This document shows positions 1 to 8,162 of a stretch of DNA of 64,000 nucleotides, piece after piece. Under the pieces are notes generated by a model. The model worked only from the letters and a program-made list of their open reading frames with translations, did not search any database and was not told the origin of the DNA. The stretch spans positions 1 to 64,000 of the forward strand of contig CAMAPT010000012.1 of NCBI GenBank assembly GCA_945860225.1. Direction: 5' to 3'. Position 1 is the stretch's first letter. The number at the start of each line of letters is the position of its first letter. Made by a program: the position numbers and the translations under genes. The DNA is from Chitinophaga pinensis. GTDB lineage: Bacteria; Bacteroidota; Bacteroidia; B-17B0; Aurantibacillaceae.

Positions 1-106
1 AAAAATTGAGCTCTCCTCTTTCTAGCTCTCCCACTAACTGTAATTTAAAGGACAAACTATAATCTCGCTGACTACGCTTCTTTGCCTGTTCCGTTGGTTT
101 TACCAT
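1..106 (-). CDS. IS3-family transposase OrfA, N-terminal fragment
   Basis: An open frame starts at ATG 106 and runs off the left edge (35 codons). It begins MVKPTEQAKKRSQRDYSLSF and continues with a lysine/glutamate-rich stretch. The RDYSLSFKLQ-type start is typical of the helix-turn-helix OrfA of IS3/IS150-like transposases in Bacteroidota, which binds the element ends and is joined to the OrfB integrase by frameshifting. Only the N-terminus is visible, so intactness cannot be judged. The family call rests on these 35 residues and the adjacent repeat-like end. Confidence 0.6.
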   Translation of the reverse strand, partial: MVKPTEQAKKRSQRDYSLSFKLQLVGELERGELNF

Positions 107-138
107 CTTTTAAGTTGTTTGTGTGACAACCTATTTCA
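1..138 (-). mobile_element. IS3-family insertion sequence, left end (cut by window edge)
   Basis: The minus strand carries the first codons of an IS3-type OrfA transposase. Just upstream is TGAAATAGGTTGTCACAC (positions 138 down to 121), which looks like a terminal inverted repeat because it sits about 12-30 bases before the transposase start and begins with TG. The other end and any target duplication lie outside the window, so the element boundary is inferred. It lies downstream of the acylphosphatase operon and its terminator, so it does not disrupt a visible gene. Confidence 0.6.
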
Positions 139-154
139 GGACGAGAGATAGTTT

Positions 155-189
155 AAAAAAAAGGCTCGATAAATATCGAGCCTTTTTTG
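155..189. terminator. Bidirectional intrinsic terminator
   Basis: Perfect hairpin with arms GGCTCGAT (163-170) and ATCGAGCC (175-182), loop AAAT, A-tract on the left and T-tract on the right. It can terminate transcription from both sides. It separates the minus-strand acylphosphatase operon from the insertion sequence. Two weaker hairpins lie between it and the gene: TTGGAGG/CCTCCAA (260-283) and TCAACT/AGTTGA (284-299). Confidence 0.85.
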
Positions 190-362
190 TTTTTTCAATA
201 TTGGACTGATAAAAACTTAAAATTTATTTGAAAAGTAAGCACAAAGAGAACGTTTCTATTTGGAGGAGTATTTTAACCTCCAATCAACTTCTTAGTTGAC
301 AGTTTGCTGAATTTCACAAATTGTTTTTGTAAAAGTAACAAACCCATTTTCAGTATAATGTC

Positions 363-638
363 CTATTTTTTAATCTCAAAAGTTTCAAAGTATTTTAACT
401 CATTTTCTTCAGCATCTACTTCTATTACCTGAGATAATGGAGAACCTACATAGCACCAATTAATGAGTTGATTGATGTCATCTTCTGTTCCTTCTACTTC
501 AATGTAAACATCTCCGTTATGCAAATTTTTCACATAACCTGTTAAGTTATATTTTATGGCCTGGGCATGAGCACAAAAACGATAAGATACTCGTTGAACT
601 TTGCCTTTTACAGTAATATTATAATGTCTGACTAACAT
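363..638 (-). CDS. acyP: Acylphosphatase
   Basis: A 91-residue protein of the usual acylphosphatase length. It hydrolyses acyl phosphates such as carbamoyl or 1,3-bisphosphoglycerate phosphate in the cytosol. The phosphate-binding loop is GKVQRVSYRF (12-21) with catalytic Arg20, and the second catalytic residue is Asn38 in VKNLHNGDV. The loop normally reads GxVQGVxFR; here the middle glycine is Arg16 and the Phe is Tyr19. Its ATG shares one base with the stop codon of the upstream epimerase gene (TAATG), suggesting translational coupling, although no functional link between the two is known. Confidence 0.9.
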   Translation of the reverse strand: MLVRHYNITVKGKVQRVSYRFCAHAQAIKYNLTGYVKNLHNGDVYIEVEGTEDDINQLINWCYVGSPLSQVIEVDAEENELKYFETFEIKK

Positions 639-1624
639 TATTTATTTAATGTTTCTAAATTTCGGTGTTCAGTTTTAAGAAGTTCTTCCTTAGATAAAGA
701 TTTAAAGTAATCAAATGTGATTTTTAATCCTTCTGCACGACTTATTTTCGGTTCCCATCCTAAAATTTCTTTTGCTTTTGAGATGTCTGGCCGGCGTTGC
801 TTTGGATCATCTTTTGGTAATGGTAACGAAATTAATTGTTGTTTCGCTCCGGTTAGTTTTAATATTTCTTCTCCAAATTCTTTAATGGTAATTTCACTTG
901 GATTTCCAATATTGACAGGCAAGTGATAATCGCTCATTAATAAACGATAAATACCTTCTACTAAATCATCAACAAAACAAAAACTGCGTGTTTGACTACC
1001 ATCCCCAAACATAGTTAAATCCTCACCTCGTAAAGCTTGACCAATAAATGCAGGTAATACACGCCCATCATTCAATCTCATACGAGGTCCATACGTATTA
1101 AATATGCGAATAATTCGGGTTTCCAAACCATGAGTCTCATGATAAGCCATGGTTAAGGCTTCCATAAAGCGTTTAGCTTCATCATAACAACCTCTTGGTC
1201 CAACCGGATTTACATTGCCCCAATATTCCTCGTTTTGCGGATGAACATGAGGATCTCCATATACTTCGCTGGTAGATGCCACTAAAACCCTCGCTTTTTT
1301 TACACGGGCAAATCCTAAAATATTGTGAGTACCTAATGAAGAAACTTTTAAAGTTTGAATCGGAATTTTTAAATAGTCGATAGGACTTGCAGGTGATGCA
1401 AAATGAAGAATATAATCAATATTGCCTGGAACATGGATGAATTTACTAACGTCATGATGATAAAATTCAAACTGGGGTAATTTAAATAAATGCTCAATAT
1501 TTTTTAAATCGCCAGTAATTAAATTATCCATGGCAACAACTTGCATCCCTTCTTTTATAAAACGATCACATAAGTGCGAACCTAAAAATCCAGCTGCTCC
1601 CGTAATTAATATTCTTTTTTGCAT
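638..1624 (-). CDS. uxs: UDP-glucuronic acid decarboxylase (UDP-xylose synthase)
   Basis: A 328-residue extended short-chain dehydrogenase. The NAD-binding motif is GAAGFLG (9-15) and the catalytic pair is Tyr147/Lys151 in the sequence RGCYDEAKR, which is characteristic of UDP-glucuronate decarboxylases. The HFASPASP segment (74-81) also fits that family. It would convert UDP-glucuronate to UDP-xylose. The gene upstream (1729-3051) makes UDP-glucuronate, so the two form a two-step route from UDP-glucose to UDP-xylose for surface glycans. A gap of 104 bp separates them, and the 3' end is coupled to acyP. Confidence 0.9.
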   Translation of the reverse strand: MQKRILITGAAGFLGSHLCDRFIKEGMQVVAMDNLITGDLKNIEHLFKLPQFEFYHHDVSKFIHVPGNIDYILHFASPASPIDYLKIPIQTLKVSSLGTHNILGFARVKKARVLVASTSEVYGDPHVHPQNEEYWGNVNPVGPRGCYDEAKRFMEALTMAYHETHGLETRIIRIFNTYGPRMRLNDGRVLPAFIGQALRGEDLTMFGDGSQTRSFCFVDDLVEGIYRLLMSDYHLPVNIGNPSEITIKEFGEEILKLTGAKQQLISLPLPKDDPKQRRPDISKAKEILGWEPKISRAEGLKITFDYFKSLSKEELLKTEHRNLETLNK

Positions 1625-1728
1625 ACTTTTTTAATTAGTTGATTCGATAATTTGACAATGAGTCAATTAAAGAAAAGTTTGTTTTTTGTTATTTTTTTGA
1701 ATTACCTAATGACTCATCGTCTCATTTT

Positions 1729-3051
1729 CTAATTAGTCTTAACTCCTATGCAGTAATAGCTGTATCCTAATTTTTTCATGTCTTGAGGGTCAAAAATATT
1801 TCTTCCATCAAATAATACTTTTTGGTTTAATCGTTTGTTTATTTCATCAAAATCAGGAACCCTAAATTCTGGCCATTCAGTAATAATTAATAAAGCATCT
1901 GCTTCATTTAGGCAATCATACATGTCAGTGGCGTATTCAATAGAATTTTTCAGACTGTGCTGAGCCTCTTTCATAGCAACAGGGTCATAAGCTACCACAT
2001 TTGCACCTTCATCTAATAATTTTTCTATAATAACCAATGAAGGGGCTTCTCTCATATCATCTGTTTTTGGTTTAAATGATAATCCCCATAAAGCAAATTT
2101 TTTATCTTTTAATTCGCCGTTAAAATGATGTTTGACTTTATTAAATAAAACTTCTTTTTGGTTTTCATTTACATTTTCAACGGCGTCCAAAATACGCATA
2201 TCGTAGTTGTTTTCTTTGGCGGTTTTAATAAGCGCTTTTACATCTTTCGGGAAACAACTTCCTCCATAACCTACACCCGGATAAATAAATTTATTGCCAA
2301 TACGAGCATCACTTCCAATTCCTTTGCGAACCATGTTTACATCGGCTCCCATAATTTCGCAAAGATTAGCTATATCATTCATAAAACTAATTTTTGTAGC
2401 TAACATAGCGTTTGCTGCATATTTAGTCATTTCGGCAGAAGGGATATCCATAAAGTAAATTGGATGACCGTTCATTAAAAATGGTTTATATAATTTACGC
2501 ATTAATGCTTCCGCTTCTGGTCTATCAACACCAACGACAATTCTATCCGGCTTCATAAAATCTTCAATGGCCGCCCCTTCTTTTAAAAATTCGGGATTTG
2601 AGGCTACATAAAATTCTAAGGTCGAATCACGTTTAGCTAATTGTTCGGCTAAAGCTTTTCTTACTTTTTCAGCTGTACTTACAGGAACTGTACTTTTTGT
2701 AACAATTACTAATGGATGAGTCATGTGTTCACCAACACTTGCTGCAACCGCTAATACATATTTTAAGTCTGCAGAACCATCTTCATCAGGAGGAGTGCCA
2801 ACAGCAATAAAAACAACCTCGGCACCTTGAATACTATCTTTTAAGGAAGTAGAAAAATGTAAACGTTTTTTCTCCACGTTACGCGTAACCATTTCTTCTA
2901 AACCAGGTTCATAGATTGGCAATATACCTTTATGTAAATTATCTATTTTTTTTTGATCTATATCTATACAAGTAACATCCATGCCAACTTCGGCAAAACA
3001 AGTTCCTGTAACTAATCCAACGTATCCGGTTCCTACAATTGCTACTTTCAT
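1729..3051 (-). CDS. ugd: UDP-glucose 6-dehydrogenase
   Basis: A 440-residue UDP-glucose/GDP-mannose dehydrogenase. The N-terminal NAD-binding motif is GTGYVGLVTG (7-16), and the catalytic cysteine is Cys266 in GGSCFPKD. Central dimerisation and C-terminal UDP-binding domains follow, ending near YYCIGVKTN. It oxidises UDP-glucose to UDP-glucuronate with two NAD+. Its stop lies upstream of the UDP-glucuronate decarboxylase gene, its likely next step. It starts only four bases after the stop of the aminotransferase gene, so the two are almost certainly co-transcribed. Confidence 0.93.
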   Translation of the reverse strand: MKVAIVGTGYVGLVTGTCFAEVGMDVTCIDIDQKKIDNLHKGILPIYEPGLEEMVTRNVEKKRLHFSTSLKDSIQGAEVVFIAVGTPPDEDGSADLKYVLAVAASVGEHMTHPLVIVTKSTVPVSTAEKVRKALAEQLAKRDSTLEFYVASNPEFLKEGAAIEDFMKPDRIVVGVDRPEAEALMRKLYKPFLMNGHPIYFMDIPSAEMTKYAANAMLATKISFMNDIANLCEIMGADVNMVRKGIGSDARIGNKFIYPGVGYGGSCFPKDVKALIKTAKENNYDMRILDAVENVNENQKEVLFNKVKHHFNGELKDKKFALWGLSFKPKTDDMREAPSLVIIEKLLDEGANVVAYDPVAMKEAQHSLKNSIEYATDMYDCLNEADALLIITEWPEFRVPDFDEINKRLNQKVLFDGRNIFDPQDMKKLGYSYYCIGVKTN

Positions 3052-3055
3052 TTTT

Positions 3056-4195
3056 TTATTTTACTAATTGAATTAAATTATCGGTAATATATTTTAAAGT
3101 TTCTTCGTCCATTTCAGTATGCATTGGCAACGATAAAACTGTAGCACATAATTTTTCGGTAATTGGGAAATCACCTTGTTTATAACGGTCGCTTTTGTAA
3201 GCATTTTGTTCATGTAAAGGAATAGGATAGTAAATCATAGCCGGGATCCCAAGTTCAGCTAATTGCTCTCTTAATTTTGTTCTATCAATCGCATTTAATT
3301 GTAAGGTATATTGGTGAAATACATGCGTTGAGTTTTTGGCTCTTGTTGGTGTTTTTATTTTTGGATGATTAGCTAAAGCTTTATCATAATAGTCGGCCGC
3401 TTTATTTCTAGCAGCTGCATATTCATCTAAATGTTTTAATTTGGCTTTTAGAACAACAGCTTGTATTGTGTCTAAACGAGAATTCACACCTAACACATCA
3501 TGAACATATTGTACACTTTGACCATGATGGGCTATCATTCTCATTTTTTTTGCTAGAGCATCGTCGTTAGTATACATTGCTCCACCATCTCCATAACAAC
3601 CTAGGTTTTTACTTGGAAAAAAGGAAGTACAACCTATAGTACCAATAGTACCTGCTTTAGCTTTTTTACCATCGCTAAATGTATAATCCGCACCAATTGC
3701 TTGAGCAACATCTTCAATAACATATAAGTTATATTTTTTAGCTAAAGCCATAATGCGTTCCATATCCGCACATTGTCCAAATAAATGGACGGGAACAATG
3801 GCTTTAGTTTTGGGCGTTATTGCTTTTTCTATTGCTTCAACGTTGATATCAAAGGTGTCTGAATACACATCCACTAATACGGGAGTTAACCCTAACAATC
3901 CAATAACTTCGGCAGTAGCTACGTATGTAAAACTAGCCGTAATAACCTCATCGCCTGGTTTTAAATCTAAGGCCATCATGGCTATTTGAAGTGCATCTGT
4001 ACCATTTGCACAAGGAATAACATGTTTTACATGGAGGTAATTTTCCAAATCTGCCTGAAATTCTTTTACGGCAGGGCCATTAATAAAACTGGTGCTATTA
4101 ATAACTTCTTGTATTCCCGTATCAACTTCTGTTTTTATTTTTTCATATTGACTTTTTAAGTCAACCATTTGGATTTTTTTCGTAATCGTTGTCAT
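3056..4195 (-). CDS. DegT/DnrJ/EryC1/StrS sugar aminotransferase, WbpE-like
   Basis: A 379-residue PLP-dependent sugar aminotransferase. The PLP lysine is Lys196 in the motif CTSFFPSKNLGCYGDGG, and VIEDVAQAIGA (159-169) carries the PLP-binding aspartate. The overall sequence, including CANGTDALQIA and NSRLDTIQA, closely resembles WbpE/WlbC, which aminate a UDP-3-keto sugar acid. The true substrate cannot be fixed: the dehydrogenase and oxidase partners WbpA/WbpB are not in the window, and the adjacent Ugd looks like a glucose-type enzyme. It is the first gene of the four-gene nucleotide-sugar cluster, with 201 bp of apparently featureless DNA upstream. Confidence 0.85.
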   Translation of the reverse strand: MTTITKKIQMVDLKSQYEKIKTEVDTGIQEVINSTSFINGPAVKEFQADLENYLHVKHVIPCANGTDALQIAMMALDLKPGDEVITASFTYVATAEVIGLLGLTPVLVDVYSDTFDINVEAIEKAITPKTKAIVPVHLFGQCADMERIMALAKKYNLYVIEDVAQAIGADYTFSDGKKAKAGTIGTIGCTSFFPSKNLGCYGDGGAMYTNDDALAKKMRMIAHHGQSVQYVHDVLGVNSRLDTIQAVVLKAKLKHLDEYAAARNKAADYYDKALANHPKIKTPTRAKNSTHVFHQYTLQLNAIDRTKLREQLAELGIPAMIYYPIPLHEQNAYKSDRYKQGDFPITEKLCATVLSLPMHTEMDEETLKYITDNLIQLVK

Positions 4196-4396
4196 TCGGT
4201 TAAGTGAATTGTATTATGCGAATATAACGATTTTGAGAAACTTAAATTATCTGAAAATGAAATAAATTAGGGTTATTTGTGTCGTATTTTACGCCTTAAA
4301 AGGGCGAAAAAAGTATATAGATAGGGTTAAATTACAAACTAAATACGTTTAATTGATTTTGAATTTATAAATAGAAAAGCAAAAAATGAAATTAGA

Positions 4397-5821
4397 TTAT
4401 TCGAAAAAATCATCTGAAAAATTCATTAAATATATTTTTTCGCTAGCTCTTGTAAAAGCAGTATACAACCATCTCAAATATTCAACATTAATCATGTCTT
4501 TAGTTAAATAGCCTTGGTCGATAAACACACATGGCCATTGTCCGCCTTGAGCCTTGTGGCAAGTTACCGCATAATTAAATTTTACTTGCAACGCATTAAA
4601 ATATGGACTGTTTTTTAGATAAGCCATTCTTAATCCTTTAATAGGTTGATCGGATACATCTTCCATAATGGCCTCAAATAATAATTGTTGCTGTTCTTTA
4701 TTTAAGGCAGATGTTTCGGTGCTAATCGCGTCTAACAATAAATTAAGCGTAAGTTCAGGTGAGTTAGGATAATCGCACAAATTAACAATGCATTCTGCGA
4801 AATTGAATCCATACATTTCTTTTCTTTTTATAATTTTTTTTATTTCAAGGCTGTCGCCATTGGCTATAAAGCCAGCCTCTGATTTATCATCTAACCAAAA
4901 ATAATTGTTCTTAACGACCATCATTAAATCCCCCCCACATAAATCGTCTTCCATATAACGTATTCGTTGTCTAACGGCTTGATTGAATAAATAAGCGCGC
5001 TTGTTGCTTCTTGTTACTAACAATACATCATTAAATCCATAATTACTGTAGGCTTGATTTAATGCGTCCTCTAACTCATCGCCATTTAATCTGATGACAT
5101 CCGAAAAGGGTTGTAATTTAGGGAAAGTATCCATGTCATTAGCGATACATTCTCTTAAGTACGTAGCATTTAACAAAATACCACTAGCATCTTGTTGTCT
5201 GGCCACCTGTTTTAATTCGATATACTTAATATTAAGATGGTAAGCCGATTTTAAAAAATCTATATTTAGCGCTGGGCTTTCATTACTTCCTACCGGAGGT
5301 AATTGAGCTGTGTCTCCAACCAAAATTAGTTTACAATTGTCGCCCGAGTAAACATATTCAAATAAACTTTCTAATAAACTTCCATAAATTGATTCTGAAT
5401 TTGGATTATCTAATCCAATCATCGATGCTTCATCTACTATAAAAACCGTATTTCGGTGTAAATTTTCTCCTAAGCTGAATTGCACTCCTCCATCAGGAGT
5501 GGTCATTTTTTTAAATATTTTTTTATGAATGGTTTGAGCAGGTTTTTGTGAATAGGTTGATAACACCTTTGCAGCTCGACCTGTTGGAGCTAATAAGACG
5601 CTGCGCCATTTAAACGATGGTAATGTTTTAGACAAAGCAGCCACCATATTGGTTTTACCAGTTCCTGCATACCCTTTTATAACCATGATTTCTCGTTCAT
5701 CATGGTTAGTTATGAATTCATTCAATAAATTAATCAGTGTTGATTGATCAAGAGTTGGCTCGAAACTCAAATAACTGAGAAATATCGAACGAAAATTTTT
5801 GCTATGAAAGTTATTATTCAA
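4397..5821 (-). CDS. RecD-like ATP-dependent DNA helicase (SF1B)
   Basis: A 474-residue superfamily 1 helicase. Walker A is GYAGTGKT (50-57), Walker B is FIVDEAS with Asp130/Glu131, and motif III is LVGDTAQLPPVG. The C-terminal UvrD-like segment holds VTCHKAQGGQW and LYTAFTRA, the motifs V/VI of RecD/Pif1-like enzymes. It probably unwinds DNA 5' to 3' during repair or replication restart. It lacks the long N-terminal domain of full RecD2, but this short form is common in Bacteroidota. It lies 17 bp after the PorP/SprF gene start region on the same strand and may be co-transcribed downstream of the genes beginning at 8045 only by read-around of strand order; its own promoter was not identified. 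Confidence 0.85.
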   Translation of the reverse strand: MNNNFHSKNFRSIFLSYLSFEPTLDQSTLINLLNEFITNHDEREIMVIKGYAGTGKTNMVAALSKTLPSFKWRSVLLAPTGRAAKVLSTYSQKPAQTIHKKIFKKMTTPDGGVQFSLGENLHRNTVFIVDEASMIGLDNPNSESIYGSLLESLFEYVYSGDNCKLILVGDTAQLPPVGSNESPALNIDFLKSAYHLNIKYIELKQVARQQDASGILLNATYLRECIANDMDTFPKLQPFSDVIRLNGDELEDALNQAYSNYGFNDVLLVTRSNKRAYLFNQAVRQRIRYMEDDLCGGDLMMVVKNNYFWLDDKSEAGFIANGDSLEIKKIIKRKEMYGFNFAECIVNLCDYPNSPELTLNLLLDAISTETSALNKEQQQLLFEAIMEDVSDQPIKGLRMAYLKNSPYFNALQVKFNYAVTCHKAQGGQWPCVFIDQGYLTKDMINVEYLRWLYTAFTRASEKIYLMNFSDDFFE

Positions 5822-5838
5822 TATGGTGTATGACTAAT

Positions 5839-6801
5839 TTAAAAATCAAAGCTAGGACATTTTGTAATATTATACTGTTCATTATCAATTCCCATAAAAT
5901 TCATTAAGGGAGTTAAACCAATCATAAATTCAATAGTATTGGGTGCCACTTGATTAAGTTGATTAATACTATAATCGTATGAAAGACCAAACGTCATGTT
6001 TTTTAAAAACCTTACTTGAAGAATTCCTGAAACAAAATCTTTATTCCGTATGCTTATTCCTAAGCCTAGTCGTCTGAGATAATAAGTCATCATATTTAAC
6101 TCTACACTTGGGATGTTTGTAAAAGATGTGTGGATATTAAAAGCAGGAACAAATAAAACGCCGTTATTTAAAAGGTATTTGTTGCCAAATGAAACATACA
6201 ACTGAGGGACTAATAACGATTTGTGTCCGATTTGTTTATTGCCTTGAACCTGTCTGTTTTTATATAATTGTTTAACAGAGACATCTAAGAATTTTTTTTT
6301 GCTGTATATTCTCATACCTGGAATAAAATCAGGATAAGCTAAAAAATAATCGTCATAAGTAGCTGCAAACACAGGATCTGATTTTGAAATAGAAGCCTTG
6401 TCGACAGAAAAATTTTTGAGCCCACCAAAAATACCAAATGATAAGTATGTTTTTTTATTGAGAGGTAAATGAATCGTGTAGGAAAGGTAATACGAATCAT
6501 TTCTATAAATTCCGGCAGATTCATTAGCCAAATAAAATCCAAAATTATGCCAGTGCTTATAACTTCTTTCTGGTTTAATAGTATAATTAACACTTAAAAA
6601 ATTAGATGTAGGGGCACGATTGAGCCCAATCCATTGCTTTCTTCCTCCTATTATTAATTCTAAATTATTATTAATATTAGTTCCTGCTGCTGCAGGGTTA
6701 TAACCGTATTTATTAAACGTAAATTGTGTAAACTGTCCAGTTTGTTGACACCGAATACTTAATGTTAATCCTAATAAAATGATATAAAGGAAATGTTTCA
6801 T
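5839..6801 (-). CDS. PorP/SprF-family type IX secretion outer-membrane protein
   Basis: A 320-residue beta-barrel protein with an N-terminal signal peptide (about residues 1-19). The segment after it, QFTQFTFNKYGYNPAAAGT, is the hallmark of the PorP/SprF family, as is RKQWIGL. SprF-like proteins are needed for secretion of cargo with type-B C-terminal domains. The gene immediately upstream (6802-7347) encodes exactly such a cargo, with the two reading frames directly adjacent, so this protein is very likely its dedicated partner. It is distinct from the PorP encoded before gldK in this window. Confidence 0.88.
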   Translation of the reverse strand: MKHFLYIILLGLTLSIRCQQTGQFTQFTFNKYGYNPAAAGTNINNNLELIIGGRKQWIGLNRAPTSNFLSVNYTIKPERSYKHWHNFGFYLANESAGIYRNDSYYLSYTIHLPLNKKTYLSFGIFGGLKNFSVDKASISKSDPVFAATYDDYFLAYPDFIPGMRIYSKKKFLDVSVKQLYKNRQVQGNKQIGHKSLLVPQLYVSFGNKYLLNNGVLFVPAFNIHTSFTNIPSVELNMMTYYLRRLGLGISIRNKDFVSGILQVRFLKNMTFGLSYDYSINQLNQVAPNTIEFMIGLTPLMNFMGIDNEQYNITKCPSFDF

Positions 6802-7347
6802 TTATCTTATGATGTTAACATTACCTTTAATAAATTTACTTTTGTCTCCTTTGGAAAAATAAATAACATAATAATAAGCGGCATCCGGTAAAGGTAAATT
6901 TAAACTTCTACCATCCCAAGGTTCGTAATTTTTAGTTTGATGATGCACTTGTTGACCCCAACGATTATATACAAATAATTCAAAATCAGGAAATTTTTCG
7001 ATTCTTGCTATGTCCCATGTATCGTTGTAATCATCGCCATTAGGTGTAAAATGGCTTTCCGCAATGGGTTCACAAATTATTTCTCTCATAGTAAAATAAA
7101 CAACAGTGTCTTTATTTAAATCATATTGTATATTTATTGAATAATCTCCGGGACTTAATTCATCAATGTAATTGTTATGAGAGCCAGTACTCCAATTAAG
7201 TGAATAATTATTAGATCCCGAGATTGAGGCACTTGCCTTTCCTAATTCGCAAGGAACTTCATATTTTGATAGTACAATAGATAACGGTTGACTAACGACA
7301 TAGATGGTTTTGAATAAAAAAAATAAAATAGGAAATAAGCGCGTCAT
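6802..7347 (-). CDS. Small secreted protein with gliding-motility (type-B) C-terminal sorting domain
   Basis: A 181-residue protein with a signal peptide (about 1-19), a short beta-rich region, and a C-terminal sorting domain of about 85 residues. That domain begins HFTPNGDDYNDTWDI and contains FELFVYNRWGQQVH and YEPWDG, the conserved pattern of type-B (CHU_C-like) T9SS signals. The passenger between signal and sorting domain is only about 70 residues, small for this class. It overlaps the upstream TPR gene by four bases and abuts the PorP/SprF gene, suggesting one operon dedicated to its export. The passenger function is unknown. Confidence 0.85.
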   Translation of the reverse strand: MTRLFPILFFLFKTIYVVSQPLSIVLSKYEVPCELGKASASISGSNNYSLNWSTGSHNNYIDELSPGDYSINIQYDLNKDTVVYFTMREIICEPIAESHFTPNGDDYNDTWDIARIEKFPDFELFVYNRWGQQVHHQTKNYEPWDGRSLNLPLPDAAYYYVIYFSKGDKSKFIKGNVNIIR

Positions 7348-8045
7348 TGGCAGTAATTTTGAAAAAATTCAGAGGCAGTATTAATTCCCTCTGCATCTGC
7401 TTTTTTTAGTGTTTCACAGGCGTTAATTTTATTTCCAGTTTCATAATAAACATAGGCCAAGGCCAAATAAGCTTCGTTAAAATATTTATCCAAGGTAATT
7501 GTTTTTTGATAGTCGGAGATTGCTGCCTCAAAATTCCGCATCACTTCATACCAATAACCTCTGCTGTAATAAGCAAGGGTATAACTAGGATTAATGGATA
7601 TACATTTATTTAAATCTTCTATAGCACTTTTATAATCATCTAGCAGGGCTTTTGCTAAGGCCCTGTTATAAAGCGCTTTTTCATGTTTAGGATTATTATC
7701 AAGTACCGAATTGAAATTGGATATAGCAGAAGCATATTTACCTTTTAAGGCAAATAGTAATCCCTTTAAAAAGTAAACGTCTTCGTGTTTTGGATTTTTT
7801 TTTTGAAGTTGAGTAACGAGTTGATTAGCTTCATTGATGTGATGTTGTTTTATCAAAGAATAAGCTTGAGTATATAAAGTACTATCAGAAATTTCTTTAG
7901 TTAAAGAAGGCACAGTAAGATGATTGTCAGTCGTCAATTGCTGAAGAGTGTCTTGTACGGATGGATTACTATGTTGACCAAAACCAATAAAATAATTAAG
8001 TATAAAAAAAATTGCTACTATAATTTTTGAAATCCTTGTGTGCAT
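7344..8045 (-). CDS. Secreted or periplasmic TPR-repeat protein
   Basis: I chose ATG 8045 over an in-frame ATG at 8081, because from 8045 the protein starts with a clean signal peptide (MHTRISKIIVAIFFILNYF...) ending near GFGQ. The mature part has several tetratricopeptide repeats, for example NPKHEDVYFLKGLLFALKG and NPSYTLAYYSRGYWYE, which form a protein-binding scaffold. Its stop overlaps the start of the type-B cargo gene by four bases (ATGA). It probably acts in the periplasm with the cargo and SprF-like protein downstream, but its direct partner is not known. Confidence 0.8.
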   Translation of the reverse strand: MHTRISKIIVAIFFILNYFIGFGQHSNPSVQDTLQQLTTDNHLTVPSLTKEISDSTLYTQAYSLIKQHHINEANQLVTQLQKKNPKHEDVYFLKGLLFALKGKYASAISNFNSVLDNNPKHEKALYNRALAKALLDDYKSAIEDLNKCISINPSYTLAYYSRGYWYEVMRNFEAAISDYQKTITLDKYFNEAYLALAYVYYETGNKINACETLKKADAEGINTASEFFQNYCQ

Positions 8046-8119
8046 CAAAAAAGTATTAATAATAGCAATAAAATTAAACATCAGTCAACTTGTTACCTAA
8101 ATAGTTAAAACTAAAATAA

Positions 8120-8133
8120 ATGAGATATCTCAT
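8120..8133. promoter_or_regulatory. Perfect 14-bp palindrome upstream of the TPR gene
   Basis: ATGAGATATCTCAT is a perfect palindrome centred on GATATC. It lies in the 117-bp space between the ispG stop and the start of the TPR/type-B cargo/SprF genes. It could be an operator for that group, but no regulator is identified and chance is possible in AT-rich DNA. Confidence 0.25.
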
Positions 8134-8162
8134 CATTTATGTTAAAGTAGAGTTGTGTTAGT

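Noticed and set aside
260-299. Two small adjacent hairpins downstream of acyP
   Set aside because: Short stems without a T-tract; noted under the terminator at 155-189, not called separately.
2158-2403. Plus-strand open frame opposite ugd (and similar opposite-strand frames elsewhere)
   Set aside because: Lies wholly within a well-supported gene on the other strand and has no recognisable protein features.
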